Of a stretch of DNA of 64,000 bases, positions 1-14,088 are shown piece after piece; position 1 is the stretch's first letter; the number at the start of each line of letters is the position of its first letter. The DNA is from Gadus chalcogrammus. Lineage: Eukaryota; Chordata; Actinopteri; Gadiformes; Gadidae. Location of the stretch: assembly GCF_026213295.1 (NCBI RefSeq), contig NC_079419.1, positions 19,903,975-19,967,974 on the forward strand. Direction: 5' to 3'. The notes under the pieces were generated by a model, which saw nothing but the letters and a program-made list of their open reading frames with translations, did not search any database and was not told the origin of the DNA. The translations under genes and the position numbers were made by a program.

Positions 1-540
1 CGTAAGTATGATTGAGTTCACCGTATTAATGATGCGCGAGTATCATAAATTATATCCAGTATAAACGATTGCCTTTTGCACAACAAACACATTCATTTTA
101 GGGAAAACCGATCACAGATACAGTACTCCCTTAATAAACCAATAACCAAAAGGTTTGAGCAAAATGTGACCCCCTCGCGGGGTGAAAGGTCAACGCCCAA
201 GTGTATGAGCTGACAGGGCACGGGGTCGGTGGTAAGGGGTCAATTGAGTCAAGAGTTGAGTGGGGGTCATTCGCAGCAAGTGAGACGTCACATGGATGCT
301 TGGCTGTGACCGGTCAACACAACAGGTGTATCCGTCGGTCTCTAGCTCCTCTTAATACACACATACACGACTACGCTATACACAAAACATAAAGCAATCA
401 CCCAACAACTCAAAACACAGGACACCAATAGCCTCGCTCTTCTCTCCTTCCTCAAACTGCCGTTTGACAGTTCTTCCCGATAAGCCCTGAAAGCGATTGG
501 GATCGACTGCTGTTAAGGATGACGTCTGGGCCCCTCCCAC

Positions 541-720
541 AGAGAGAGAGAGAGAACCAAAGAGATACAAACAGAGACAGATGGAAGAGACACAGAGAGA
601 CAGACAACAGAGGGACAGACACAAAGAGAGACAGCCACAAGGAGAGACCGACGACAGAGAGGGAGAGACACACAGAGGGACAGCTGACCAAGACAGTGAG
701 CGAGAGAGAGGCAGACTGGG
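541..720. repeat. Degenerate GA-rich purine tract
   Basis: The plus strand is dominated by imperfect gagaga/gacaga units broken by cac and aac triplets. The open frames over it are artefacts of this low-complexity composition. Confidence 0.8.
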
Positions 721-1444
721 GGAGACAGTGGCCCCTGGAGCCCCTAACACTTGTGGGAGGTGCCAGGAGCTGCGGGGCCGTAGTCAGCTGCCCGGCCTGC
801 AGGCGGATGTCTGGGCTGCCGCTCTGTCCAGGTAGCATCTGGCAGCTGGTGCTGAGCGGCAATTAAGATATCATCTGTGATGTCCTGCAGCCCACTCTCC
901 CAGCCGTGCGCCCACTCTCCCAGCCGCACGCACGCACGCCTAGAATGAATGTGCATGAACACAGACAAGACACAGACAAGAATACACACACAATCATACC
1001 CGTGGACACATATGTGCATCAAGTTCACACACATCCACACACAAATTCTCAAAACCTTTTATCACACACCAAACCACAAACACTCCAGTGCCCCCGGCGC
1101 TCTCCCCTCAGCCCCCCTGCAGCTGTTAATGTTCCACTGATCAAAGTGATGTAGTGACAGACATGGCCAGGGTGGAGAATGACTCCTGGTTCCTGCTGGC
1201 AACTGATACCTCACTGTGCTCTGACGGCATGTCCAAGAGGAGGGACCTGGGGTGGTGGTTATGGTGGCGGTGGTAGGGCTGGTGTTTACGGGCCTGACGG
1301 GCACAGCCACGCCGGGCACAGCCACGCGGGGCACGGCTGCTTGGAGGCACGCGGCGCACATGCTTGCAAGAGAGACATGGTGAAGCCCACGACTCTCATG
1401 TTGGAGACAATTCTAATCAGGACTTCAAAATGAAAAATGAAAAA

Positions 1445-1514
1445 GGGATGGAGAGAGAGAGGGGAGAGGAGAGGAGAGGAGAGGAGAGGAGAGAGAGAGA
1501 GACAGAAAGAAAGA
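1445..1514. repeat. (GGAGA)n/(GA)n purine tract
   Basis: Repeated ggaga pentamers run into pure ga dinucleotides and then gaaagaaag. It is a simple sequence repeat with no coding value. Confidence 0.85.
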
Positions 1515-2099
1515 GGCGTTGAGACGAGAGGAGGGGAGAGGGGATTCTGACACTGATAATGTAAATCTGTATTCCCTGCGTGTGTGTGGGGGAGGGCCAG
1601 CCATCTGCATCCTCATGATCACAGCCATCGGTGGGTCTGAGGAGACCTTGTGGTTAAAATGCGAAGAAGCTCTTCTCCACCGTCCTTCATCCACTGCCGA
1701 GCGCCCAGCGAGCACATCCCCTCTCTCTCGCTCTCTCTCTCTCTCTCCCACTGATTTGCCTTCAGCCCGATACCCTCTCCAGCTCTCTAACTCTGAGACC
1801 CGGTCCTGGTCCACGCCCGGGTCTGTCCGTGGGGTCGCGGGCCAGTCCCTCCCTGGACAGGATGGGGGCAGAACCCAGGGCCCCGCTCTGGTCCCCCGGG
1901 GGTCCCGATGAGGAACAATGAGCCGTGCTATGTGAAGGGCCCCCAGAGGACACTTGTTTAAAAAAGGAATCGCAGCCCCAGTGCCAAGTCCCCAACAGGG
2001 AGGGGGAGAGGGAGACAGAGGAGTTGGTGGTGGGTGGAGTTATAATGGCGCTATTCAACGACATGGCTGAACACGACTTGGCTCAAAACCGACAGGGCG

Positions 2100-2221
<122 letters not shown>

Positions 2222-3239
2222 TAATCCAGGCTGGCCCCTCTGAGGTCATTTAATTAGAGAACAAAAGCCTGAATTACTGTGGCCACACAGCAAGACCTCC
2301 TTTCATTCATTTCCACCCAAAGATACCCCCCCCCCCCCCAACGACCACCAATGACTGCACCTCATCACCCCCCCCCCCCCAACCGCAACGTCTAGCCCCC
2401 GCCCTCCCTCTGGTAGTTTCCATGCATTAAAAGCTAATTATGAAGCGTGAAGGCTAACACAGGTCTCGAACACAGGGACATCTACAAGCCTATTAGTCAG
2501 AGTCTTTCAAAGTAAGAGCGCGAGGAGGGCGGAGAGGGAGAGGGAGAGGGAGAGGGAGAGCGGAGCTGTAGCAGCAGAAGGGACTTGATGCTTCCTGGGA
2601 TCTATTTACTGAAGCAATTTAGTGGCTGATTAGGCCCGACCGCTGCTTATAGTCGCCCATATCCACCTCAGCGCACACTGCCCGACGGCTGGGACAGGCC
2701 GCCCAGTATTGTGCGTTCTCGTCAGATCGGATAATACAAGTTAGGGGGAGGGGGGTGTGTGGGATGATCCCTTCCTCCATGACGCTCGTAAATCCATCTC
2801 TATAGACGACTCAGCACTTCAGGAGCTCACACACACACACTTTTTTTTATCACCATCTCTCCCTCTCTACCAACATCCTTATCTCTCTCCCCCCCCCCCC
2901 CCAACACAGACACACACCTATTCCCTCCCCATCACCCCTTCCCCAGCCCCCCAGCCCTCCTCTCCCTCCCCGGCGGGGCCTGTGCCCGGGGGGGGTAATT
3001 GAGATTGTCTATCAGCGGCGGGCGACCCCGGGGGTGCGGGGGTGCAGTGGTGCTGGGAGCGGCGTGGCGGGGCCCCAGTGGGGGCCCGGTGGGGCCCTGC
3101 TCCGCGCTGATGCCTGGAGGTGCGAGGCTTGGCCGGTTCCGCTCGGATGAGCCGGATTGCAGAAATCGATGAAGGGTGACAGCAGGGGAGAGACGGGGGG
3201 AGGGGGGGGGGAGCTAGCCTCCGTAGAGGTGCTGGTTTG

Positions 3240-3400
3240 GATATACACACACTGACACACACACACACACACAGATAAACACACTTACACCGACAGACAC
3301 ACACCCTTACACAGACACACAATCCTGCACACACACAAAAAGGTATACAAAGTCTTGAACATAGATGCTTTTTGCACACAGACACAGACACATACACACA
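3240..3400. repeat. Interrupted CA-rich repeat
   Basis: Imperfect cacaca stretches separated by gaca, tac and aaa interruptions over about 160 bp, consistent with a decayed CA microsatellite. Confidence 0.75.
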
Positions 3401-5004
3401 CTTTATATTTCAGAATCTCTGTTGTTCAGTTTCTGCGGGTTTGGTTTTTGATCATGTCAGATATCTGGATCCTCTTTACAACCCACAACGTTGGCATGAA
3501 GCCAATCGTTGCATACAGTGCAATGCAGGCAAAAATACCCCATGCTTATCACGATGTACAAATGCATCATCTTCTGCATCAACATTCCTCTCCAAATACC
3601 ATGCACCGCTAACCTTGCGTTTGCTCGGCGTTTCTGCATTGTGCCTCAAAATATACACGGGCTGTAATTGCAGATAGCCATCACACGTCATATATCATGT
3701 ATCGCCTTGACGACCTGCTGCCAGACTGCAGTGAAATAGGCCCGCGTTGCGCACCACTCCATCGCAGTCACGCTCTCGATCCATAATCGCTCTCATTTCA
3801 GCGCTTGATGGATGAGGGCTTTTAAGGCCTGCCATCAGCTCGCAGTTAGGTTCTCTCCGAATCAACTTCTGCGATCTGGTTTCTGTGGCTTATGGGACGA
3901 AAAGTATATTTGCACGGGTTCTCTTTTTTGCTTCAACGCCCAGACACACTACGCTCGGAGGCCTATTTGTGCGGCGTTGGGGTATTTGAAGGGCACGGCG
4001 AGAGGAATGCATTGTGCCAACGCTCAATGGGACCAGCGGAGGAAACTTCAAATGGAGCCCGATAAACCAGAGCACTTTCTATCGTTTAAGACGCTCTGCA
4101 ACCCCCAAAGAGCGGAGTCCTTTCTCAGTCGGACAATAGGTACACACAAAAGATGTGTGGATGTACTGGCACACACAAACACACACAATCATATCCTCAG
4201 TAACGCACACACACAATCATATCCTCAGAAACACACACACAATCAGCAAATACTGGTCTGAGAGCTTTTTCCTCAACTGCCTCTGGTCTCTTACACTAGT
4301 TCTCTTATTCAATCTGCTGGAAGACATGACCACATCTCTCTCGGCCGAGACAAGATCAAATGCAATCGCTCAAGTGATCTTCTTATAGAATGCCTGACGA
4401 AATACAAGTGTTACATTGACGCCAGATGAAGGATCTCATTCACTGGCTCGGCTGACGCAGAAGAGTGAAACACAAAGAGGAGTGCTGGGCTGCACACAGC
4501 TGTTCGTCATAATCGGAACAATAATGGCAACCTCTTAGAGGCTTTTTTTACCCGACATTGCTTTGTGTCACACACTGCTGTGGAAATCGACCCATCTCTT
4601 ACCACAGTCCTGCCTAACTCGACCGAGGAGAATGGAAAGGCTCAGCGCCCACGAGAAGGTGGGCGGTGAACCTTCCTCCGACTCATGTTTGTCAGGAAAC
4701 GGCAACGACCACGCAGACGACAGCTGCCCCTCCTCAAGAGACGGCTTGGTGGGTGTCAGCACAAACACGGACACTACAAACGGTCACCTTCCTTTAAAAG
4801 ATAAAAAAGACGGCGCCACTGTTGTTGATTCCTCACGAGTCAGACAAGTGTGCTTTGTCAGTGGTTCAGGGCAGGCTGGGGATCGTCTGCTACGTGTGGG
4901 CCAGACAAAACATGGCCTTGTACGACACAGCCGGCTCTAAGTGGTTCCACGGCATGTCTCTGGTGACCTTAATTATCTGGCTGTCCTAGATGGTCCTACC
5001 AGTG

Positions 5005-5005
<1 letters not shown>

Positions 5006-5071
<66 letters not shown>
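5006..5071. repeat. (GT)n microsatellite
   Basis: About 33 perfect GT units. Confidence 0.96.
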
Positions 5072-6514
5072 CCAAACCAACCCTATAATTAGAAAAGGGG
5101 AATTAGTGTTTTTCTTTTTAATTAACAATGAATTCCATTCCAAACTCTTCAGCTTTAAATTAGAAACTGAGGAGGGAGACCGGTGGTCCTAATCATGCAT
5201 GGCCTCTGCACCGGCGATGGGAGACTTGGATAGATGATGGACTGTGCGCTGTGGTCCAACCGGTCGTTTCCCGGCTGATATCTCCCCCGGGATCGACCCG
5301 AGTGTATACTGTGTCTGACAGGTCAGCCTATAGCGTCTGAAGCCGTGCTATCAGCCATTGGCTATTGGCTATTATGTATCATGTGCATGTGTCCGTGCCA
5401 AGGAGGAACTCTCATCAATTTCAAACGACGTGGGGTTCGTCGGAAAAGTCGACAAGGGACAGAGATGGGGTTTGTTTATTTTGTCGCAGATAGAACTCTC
5501 ATCATTGAGTCCTCTGGTCTAAAGGTTGATCTTGGGGGCAGCGTGGTTAATAATTGAGTGTCCGCTGGATAGAATTGGCCCCAGGGCCGTCACCGGCCTG
5601 GCCCAGGGCGTTCAGTCCCCAACGGTTATTAAGAAATGGAAGGGGTTGAACTTTTAAAGGCCAATGTGTGTAGAAGGAGTCTCTAGCGGGAAGGCCCAAA
5701 AGTGGGTGTGACCCGGAGAGAGCCGTATTGAACCGTACTCGTCTCACAGTACTCCTCCGTTGGGGTACTGAGACGCCTGAAAGGGTGCCGGCAAGTTCGA
5801 GCTACACACGCCGACCGTTGATGATATATTGCAGTCTTTGCGAATAAAACATTGCTCGAAATACTTCTAGTTGGTCTAAACATTTATTTAACCATGGGCG
5901 AACAAACTAGCATAGCATACACTGATTTAAAAAAAAGATAGAAAATATAGAAACAGCAGGGGAGATTGAGGCAATTACATCCTTAATTACATCTGTCGCA
6001 GCCGTTCAAATGAGGCTATTGATTTTCTGTTTACAAAAGGCGGCTGCCTTGTTGATTATTTATGAATTTGACACTTTGAAATGAAAGCAAAATTTTGAAT
6101 AGATTATTTATCTTATTATATAATACTGTGTATTCTGAGACTACCTGTAGGGGTCTGTGTGTGGGCTTTGCACACCTCCCGTCCAGTGTGTCAGGTGAAA
6201 ACTAAATGTCAAAGGAAAGAGGATGTGGTTGAAAAAAGTCTTTCGACCACTTATTACATTCACTCGTTGCTTATAATGAACCATCACTATGTTAGAGCTA
6301 AGAAGGTTCTACGAGCGCTTCAGTCAAACCTTACCAATGAACGACTTACGAAAGAGATTCATAGCAAAGAACGTTTCGGGAAACATGCAAAATGTTAAGG
6401 TAGAACTTAAAGTAGAGGTTAAGAATGACGTAGCGTTAAGAAGGCTTTAATAAGGCTTCGGGAAACCGGGCCCTGGGCAATACCGGACCATCACTACTGG
6501 GCTGAGACGTGCTG

Positions 6515-6552
6515 GGTCCGAAACGTACCCGCCGGTGGGTACGCTTCGGACC
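6515..6552. repeat. Short inverted repeat (hairpin)
   Basis: The arms ggtccgaaacgtaccc and gggtacgcttcggacc are complementary apart from one A/C mismatch and are separated by a few bases. It sits in an otherwise featureless stretch whose left flank (ttcgggaaaccgggccc, about 6,455) resembles the ends of fish MITEs. I could not find a matching second terminus. Confidence 0.6.
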
Positions 6553-7301
6553 ACTTGTAAATTATGACCCCTAGTTTTACAGCCTAATTACTAAACATAA
6601 TTTATGAATCTATTCAGGAACCATCACTTGACACCCGTCTACTCGATGCAGCTGTAGACGATGACTTTGACCGACATCATTTTGGAGATAACTCCTGGCA
6701 CACAAGTACACCTAGTAGTACACAAAGCTTATCCTACACCAAAGCATAGGAGGGATGAGAGGAGGTGAGGGGTTTTTATTCAGTTGGTTGCAAGCTGCAA
6801 CCTCACCCCTAGGTGGCATTAAATCTTACACACTGCACCTTTAAAGCTTTTTAGGCAACAATAAAATGTGGAAAATAGTATTGAACACAGGGGTGTCAGT
6901 CCGTTTCCAAGTTCCATCTAGGTGTGATTATCATCCAACCGAACACCCTTGTTGGTTGAATGTACCACAATGTCTCCAATGTCTCCGCGAACTGGAAATA
7001 ATATTTTTTGGCAAAGTTTACATGAATTTATCCTTGATTCATAGAGTCTCGGTCAGAGGCGGTGCATCAGAAGGTGAGAGCACTCATCAAATATGGTTGG
7101 ACAACTAGATAAAGCAACGCTTGTGTTCACTCACAACAACACTAGGACACTGGGATTATCTCTCCAATAAAAGCAGCGTCACACTCGACCCTGAGGCTTC
7201 GGCTTACATTGTTCTATTCTCCTATCAAAGTCCAGTTCGACGCTAACCGAGCCAAATTAAACTGCAACAAGATATCAATTCCACGCATTAAATCGGACCG
7301 A

Positions 7302-8171
7302 GTCCGAGGCGTAGCACCCTGCCTAACGAGGGAGTAGCACCCTGCCACACGAGGGCGTAGCACCCTGCCACACGAGGGCGGAGCACCCTTCCAAACGAGC
7401 GCGTATCACCCTTCTTAACGAGAGTGTATCACCCTGCCTAACGAGCGAGTATCACCCTTCTTAAGGAGTGCGTATCACCCTGCCTAACAAGCGCGTACCA
7501 CCCTTCTTAACGAGAGTGTATCACCCTGCCTAACGAGCGAGTATCACCCTTCTTAAGGAGTGCGTATCACCCTGCCTAACAAGCGCGTACCACCCTTCTT
7601 AACGAGAGTGTATCACCCTGCCTAACGAGCGAGTATCACCCTTCTTAAGGAGTGCGTATCACCCTGCCTAACAAGCGCGTACCACCCTTCTTAACGAGAG
7701 TGTATCACCCTGCCTAACGAGCGAGTATCACCCTTCTTAAGGAGTGCGTATCACCCTGCCTAACAAGCGCGTACCACCCTTCTTAACGAGAGTGTATCAC
7801 CCTGCCTAACGAGCGTGTATCACCTTTCTTAAGGAGTGCGTATCACCCTGCCTGACGAGCACGTATCACCCTTCTTTACGAGCGTGTATCACCCTTCTTA
7901 AGGAGTGCGTATCACCCTGCCTGACAAGCACGTATCACCCTTCTTTACGAGCGTGTACCACCCTTCTTAAGGAGTGCGTATCACCCTGCCTGACGAGCAC
8001 GTATCACCCTTCTTTACGAGCGTGTATCACCCTTCTTAAGGAGTGCGTATCACCCTGCCTGACAAGCACGTATCACCCTTCTTTACGAGCGTGTACCACC
8101 CTTCTTAAGGAGTGCGTATCACCCTGCCCGACGAGCACGTATCACCCTTCTTTACGAGCTTGTACCACCCG
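7302..8171. repeat. 23-bp minisatellite with higher-order structure
   Basis: About 38 tandem copies of a 23-bp monomer of the form tcaccctgcctaacgagcg plus cgta. The left edge (7,302-7,400) has diverged monomers with gcaccc and cacacgag. From about 7,498 to 7,865 four monomer types repeat as a 92-bp unit: the landmark ccacccttcttaacgag starts at 7,498, 7,590, 7,682 and 7,774. From about 7,845 the array changes to six monomers per 138 bp: landmarks start at 7,853, 7,991 and 8,129. The 23-bp length prevents a stable reading frame. It is not a CRISPR array, since there are no unique spacers. Confidence 0.93.
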
Positions 8172-8998
8172 GCTACAGACGTGCAACACGTGTTATTGCA
8201 CATGACAAGGTTCAATTCAACATTTGACAAGAGAATTTACATTTTGTTGGCCGGCCAAAGAAATGGTTCGCGGAAACCCTGCTGAATAGATGACACAACG
8301 AGATGCCAATACACGCTAGAGCCTTGGTCAGCTTGTTGGGCTTTGTGCGAATCGATCTGAAAAACAACAGTATTGGCATTTCATTTATGAACGCTTGTCT
8401 TAAAGTCTGCGTTATCTCCAGTTCCCATTTCGCCCCACTGGATTGTATTTCAACCTCGTGTGACTTTGTTTTTGAAGCACCATCGTAGTAGCGTTTGATC
8501 TCTGCCTGCAAGTCGGTATTAATAGTCTTGGTGTTCCACTGTGATTGGTGACCTCTGCATGCCCATATCCTGGATGGCATCACCAGATCCCTGCCAAAAC
8601 AAAGCCCCCCCCCCCCTTCTAAATGTCAGATTGCTTGTAACCCATGTGTAAAAACGGGGTCGCGGGAGCCAGGGTTGTTTGTGTTGCCATTAAACCAAGT
8701 GGCGTTTGGTTCAAAGCAGAACAGAGAGGAACACGAGTGGCAGCAACACATGTCCACAGCCTCGCAAGGCAACAGAGACCAAAACAAACAGTTCAGACGA
8801 TTCAGTGTGAGACGTGCATCTCTAAACCAACACCCCGGTCTGCTGTAGACATGTTCTGCTCCATGAGAGTCTCTTAATACAACAACAAACATTATTTACA
8901 TGATAAATGAAGAAACGGTGGCGAGAGCACAGCTTTCAGCTCAGATCTCTCCAGCTCCTTGCTCCCCCTCTCGCTCTCCTAATGCGTTCATCTCTATC

Positions 8999-9017
8999 TC
9001 CCCCCCCCCCCCCCCCC
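8999..9017. repeat. Poly-C tract
   Basis: A run of roughly 18 C, one of many homopolymeric G/C runs in this window. Confidence 0.8.
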
Positions 9018-11459
9018 ACACGCACACTCTATGATAATTAATAATGCATATATAGGAGCCGGGGGACAGCTCTACAGTCTATTAAGCCCAGCGCATGACA
9101 GCTATTCATAGGTTTAATGATGAGGAGGCGGGACAGGTTAGCACTGCAGAGATCCGAGCAGAGTTGTCTCCCACATTGTAACGGGCTACTGCACCGCACC
9201 TCTATAGTCACACCGGAGAGACCGGCAAGGACTGGCCTAACAAGAAGGCCATCAGCCCATGGCTTTGGTGAGATCCCCTTCTGTCTAAGGATTCAGTCCT
9301 TCTCTCGCTCTCGCGGCTGTCTGTTGATTCTATGGTTCTTCCTGCAGTTAGTAAAACAATCGTCTGGTAAGATTTTGGTCGGAAGTAAGAATCCAAAGAA
9401 GGAATGGAGGAAATAGACTTAACGACTTAACTTGCCAACTTGTATTTATTATCACTTCTGTGTGTTGCTGTATTACTAATTAGTACTCTGTACTTCACTC
9501 TCTCCGACAATTGAGCGTTCATTATTTGAACAAATCTATTATTTGAGGGGAAACACAAAAGAACATCCTTTAAGGTTTAGGAGTCATGTACAAAAGGCCA
9601 GCCCAGGTGGCAAACTTGTGGGGGATTATATTATATTATATTTAAAGCCTGAAGAAGAGAGGGCGAGAGAGAGGGGGCATACTGACAACAGCTCCTCACA
9701 GGTGAATGTGACCGAAATACAAATTCTAGAAGCCATACAGTCCTCATTACCTGCTACATGTATACAACGCCATTCTCCAAAATAATGTTTGGGTATTCCG
9801 TACCAATCCTTTTTCCATTTTGATTTGGCTCACTTTGCTTTGCGGTTGTAAAATTCCATACATATTTGATAGAAAACCCAGCGAGTCTCCGAGCTCGGGT
9901 TTGAATTAATGCACTGAGGCTCCATCACTGCCCACTGAACACATCTCGGTACTCGCACACACACATGCACACACGCAAGCTTTGCCCAATTTCATCATCT
10001 GTTACTGTATGAAAACTGAATTAATATGACTGAAATGAAAGACAGGATTAAGGTTAAACCTTGAATGAAGCTAGAGAGACCTGCAGCCAAACGGCTTCTC
10101 CTTCTTTCATCATTCCTCCACCCATATATCCACCCATTCCTTCCATTCATCTGCATCCTGAAGGACTGACCCTCTGCTCAGTCTTAGGTCCCATATTGTG
10201 TTGAGACACAAAGAAACTCATTTTGACAGCGCTGCTGCTTTGACACCGCAGGTGATTGCTGAGATGGAGTTCAAGTTCTGTGTGAACTGTGAGAACTTAA
10301 ACCAGGGAAAGTGTCCCCCTGGTTTACCTTTCCCTTCACAACGTATGCCGGCGGATGGCAGAGGCACAGGGATTAGCCTCAATGTATTTCTGTCCAACGA
10401 AAATTGAATAATCCTCTTTTTGTTTATTTCCCTCTCGTACGCCACTGCCTTTGTGCTCTGGAAGCAGGGAGGGTATTTATGTCTGGGGTCCGGGGAGATT
10501 ACAGTAAAAGAAAGGTTCCTCATCCAAATAATAAGAAGGCTATTTACAGCTGCTTCTTGATAAGGTGTTGGGACATCCACATTCAGGCCCTCGTTCACTC
10601 GACTAAACTCTGCTGCTTGACAAATGACACCTGCCCTCATATATTTTGAATCATCCTACAATGGAGGGGCCACTAGGAGCCGGCCAGAAACATTTTAGTC
10701 AATGGCCCGCAGCCAAGCGCATGGAGAATGGAACAGATTTGATTTTAATGCTCCAATTTGAATATCTTATCGTTGAGTTATAAAGCAATTATGGCCAGCG
10801 TTGTCATATTGATTATGTCTCGTAAGGATCGATTCCCCTCGCCATATCTTTTCACCGCATAGTTTTCCCCCATAACATGAACAGTTATTTAATATTGCAG
10901 TAGTGACAGCAACAGCCAAACAGTATTCTTTACAAAACTATGCACACAAAATGTTCCTCTCAAGAGGCGAAAGCGGGGGGCCTTCAGAAGACGCCCCTGT
11001 GGTCCTTTGACCCCCGCTCCCAGCAGCTGTCCCACCGGGCTGCCTGTCCTCTGTGAGCCACAGGGGAAGTTGGGAAGAAAACATGGCGTTTGACAGGAAG
11101 TGACAGGGTTTGGAATACTAGCGGGCTGCAGCAGTGGAATGGGGGGGGGGCTTCCAATTACACCCAGGGTGTCAAACGGTGTGTGATACCCCCTGATTAC
11201 GTCGTCTTGTGTCATATATTTGCTGCCTCGTATGCGCGTGCGACACTTGCTGCTCGGTGTCACTTTGCTCAGGAAGTCTTTCGTTAGGCTTGTGAGTGGG
11301 AAGGGAGGAGGGGAAGGTGGGCCTACACAAACCACGTGGGCCGATCGGCTCTCCGCGTGGTCTTGGTATAACCCAAGACATCCCCCCCCCAGAGAGAGGA
11401 TTCCAGTCATTACACCCGTCTCCATTCCATTTGCTGCTCCACTTAAGGGTGGTTAACTA

Positions 11460-11526
11460 CAGTCAGTCAGTCAGTCAGTCAGTCAGACGTTCAGTCAGTC
11501 AGTCAGTCAGACGTACAGTCAGTCAG
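11460..11526. repeat. (CAGT)n microsatellite
   Basis: Tandem cagt tetramers interrupted twice by agacgt or agacgta. Confidence 0.9.
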
Positions 11527-13561
11527 TGGGACCAAAAGAGACTAGTGACTGGAAGGCAGTCAGGGGACGAGTGACTTATATTCACCCTCGAGAAAAATCG
11601 TAAAACCTTAAACTGGGAAGAGTAAGCCAAAGCTCAGAGTGAATCCAAGAACTGTGACCAGAAAGTCTGAAAAAATGCTGTCGGGGCGTTTTAGGACAAA
11701 GAGAACGAGAAAGGCGCGAGAGAGCGAGGGCTAAACTATAGATAGGTATACTTCATCATGCCGAGAAGATGGGTGGCAGAGCAAGCAGTCGTAAGCCATA
11801 GTTGTCACACTCCTAATAAGCTTTACAGAAAGACTTTACACGAACCATCCTCCATACTACCCTAAATACTATCATAAAGTCATCGATTCTTCGCGGATAT
11901 ACTTTCATTAAAGATTAACCAGAAACGAAAGCACTTGTGAGTGACGCGTGTTCTTATTCCAGTCACCCGACTCTTCCAGCGTCACAATATCAGATGGCTC
12001 CACTGTGAGGGAGCCCTGAAGGTCGATAAAAGACAACACACAAAACCGAGCGCGAAAGATACGACGGCCAAAACCTCAGATGACACTCAGTGAAACCAAA
12101 TCAATATCATATTGATATAACATCGCCGGTCCTACCCAGTCTCCCCCATTTCCAGCCCTCTTAAAGCCGAGCCCGTCCTGGGTCTCAGGGGAGAGCCGGG
12201 GCGGCTGGGCCGCTAGTAGCAAGTGCCCAGCATGACAATTGAAGTCAAATTCACAACACAAGCTCAGGAAGCGGTGGTCCGCGGCAGTCAATGAATGCTA
12301 AGCTGTGCGCTCTTGTGTCGCCTGGGTGGGCCGGCAATGTGACCCGGTAGTCCCTACGCGGGAGAGCGATGATGTGCCACGGTTTGGTCCACACACACGG
12401 ACAGAGCTGGACTGTTTTATGCTACAATGAACCTGGCCTGATAGCATGCACAGCATACCAAATACCAAGAGATACGTCCAGATAACTGTTGTTCTGTGCA
12501 TTTTCAAGATGTTCATTCCGTTCAAAAAGGGACTATTTTTCATGATTAAGTTTTAGCCTATTATCCCCGATGAACTTGAACCTATCCTAAAAGGAACTAA
12601 GACTGGTGTTTACATTTCAGCTCTCAATCTAGGAGTGTTTACAGTAAGACCACCTCCTGAAGTAACGTGGTATGAGATGGGTCCTAGGTGACGAGATGTT
12701 TGGCAAGTGATGGACGCCTCGTCTGAGATACAAACGGGGCTGTCCTCCGTAGGACGCGCCGGCCTGACTCACACCCGACTGAGAACAAGACCTTTAGCTC
12801 GGTGTGTCTCCACGTGCTCCACTGTGGATCCGTGTAGTGGTGATGAGCAGTTGAGGACCAGTGATGCCATCACCCCTTTTAATACCTTAAGGAGTCATTA
12901 TAAAATGAGACTATCGCTTCCTAAATGGTTTCTAAATGGCCCTGGATGGATCTCAGACCCAGCCTTACTGGGGAGGCTGTGTTCTGCAATGTGTCCTTCG
13001 AGCATTTTTGTGCGATAGCCATTCAGCTCCCCTCCAAGAGCCACCAGGCTGGGAAAAAAGGTTTAGTTCATATCTGTTGACAGGACAAACCGCTGCAACA
13101 TGGGCATGGAGGGAGACGGAGGAGTCTGTAAAGCTTCAGGGAGAGAGGAGCTCTGGAGCCCAGCGCAGCATGGCTGGACAACCACCCTTCCCGGGGGAGG
13201 TTCTCTCTGTCCAGGAACACTGAAATCCCCCTAAAATATTCCAAAGAAATATCGCTGCGTCTCTAGATTTGAAATCATCCCAAACACAGCATGCTGGGAG
13301 TTAAAAATAGAAATAGACAATGGAACGGCACAACACTAGCAGCGGGAGTCACCTCTAGCCTCCTAAACCAACAGTGTGTATTACAGTTGACGACGTCGAG
13401 CCGTTGTCGCCGCAGCAGCTGAGGGAGACGGCAGCACCTGGTCACCTGATCAACTCGACGGCCGTCCATCACCAACACCAGTCCAGCGGAAGCCCGAAAC
13501 CTCACTCACAGATATGTGGCCATGCAGCACATAATTCAAGGCTCCGGTGTACCGGTGTTGA

Positions 13562-13582
13562 CCCCCCCCCCCCCCCCCCCCC
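13562..13582. repeat. Poly-C tract
   Basis: An uninterrupted run of 21 C followed by unique sequence. Confidence 0.9.
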
Positions 13583-13666
13583 GTCATCTATCAGAGAGCT
13601 TTTGCCCACTCAACAGAATCTAGGAGTGGCAGGCCGGCCAGGGACTGCTAGCTCCTGTTTCAGCAT

Positions 13667-13676
13667 TGTGTGTGTG

Positions 13677-13712
<36 letters not shown>

Positions 13713-13713
13713 T
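13667..13713. repeat. (TG)n/(TGCG)n microsatellite
   Basis: A short TG run passes into about nine tgcg tetramers. The compound structure suggests TG to CG-containing conversion during slippage. Confidence 0.9.
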
Positions 13714-14088
13714 CCTGAGAGAGCATAGATTTCACTCCCTGTAATATTTGATCCCGCATCCATCAGCAAACCAAATGGACAAGCCAGGGTTTAAAGCAGC
13801 AGTAATGCAATCTTTCTAGTCCGAATATTAAGACACTGCTTCTATATCAACAAGCCATAGTCCTCTCATTACGGTTCATTGACAGAATTTAACAATATTT
13901 TGGCTTCAATTTAATCTAGTGGGACCAATTGCACTGGTGGGCCGCCACAGCCCAGACTATTATTAGAAACTACTGCTCGCCTTGTGAAACTGTTGACGAA
14001 GTGATGGACGAAACCAATCCAGCAGACCGACAGGTCGCAGCTGGATTCAAGAATATTCCTACTACCCAAAATACTTAACATCTGTGTG

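Noticed and set aside
3812..4261. A 149-residue plus-strand frame
   Set aside because: It has no recognisable domain, ends in CA-repeat translation and lacks splice or promoter context. It is probably chance.
7302..8171. Regularly spaced repeats that could suggest a CRISPR array
   Set aside because: The array is contiguous 23-bp monomers without unique spacers, in a vertebrate genome. It is a minisatellite.
10889..11425. A 178-residue minus-strand frame
   Set aside because: No recognised motifs; it is Pro/Ser-rich and could be random. It lies in the presumed hs2st1 intron, and I cannot support it as a gene.
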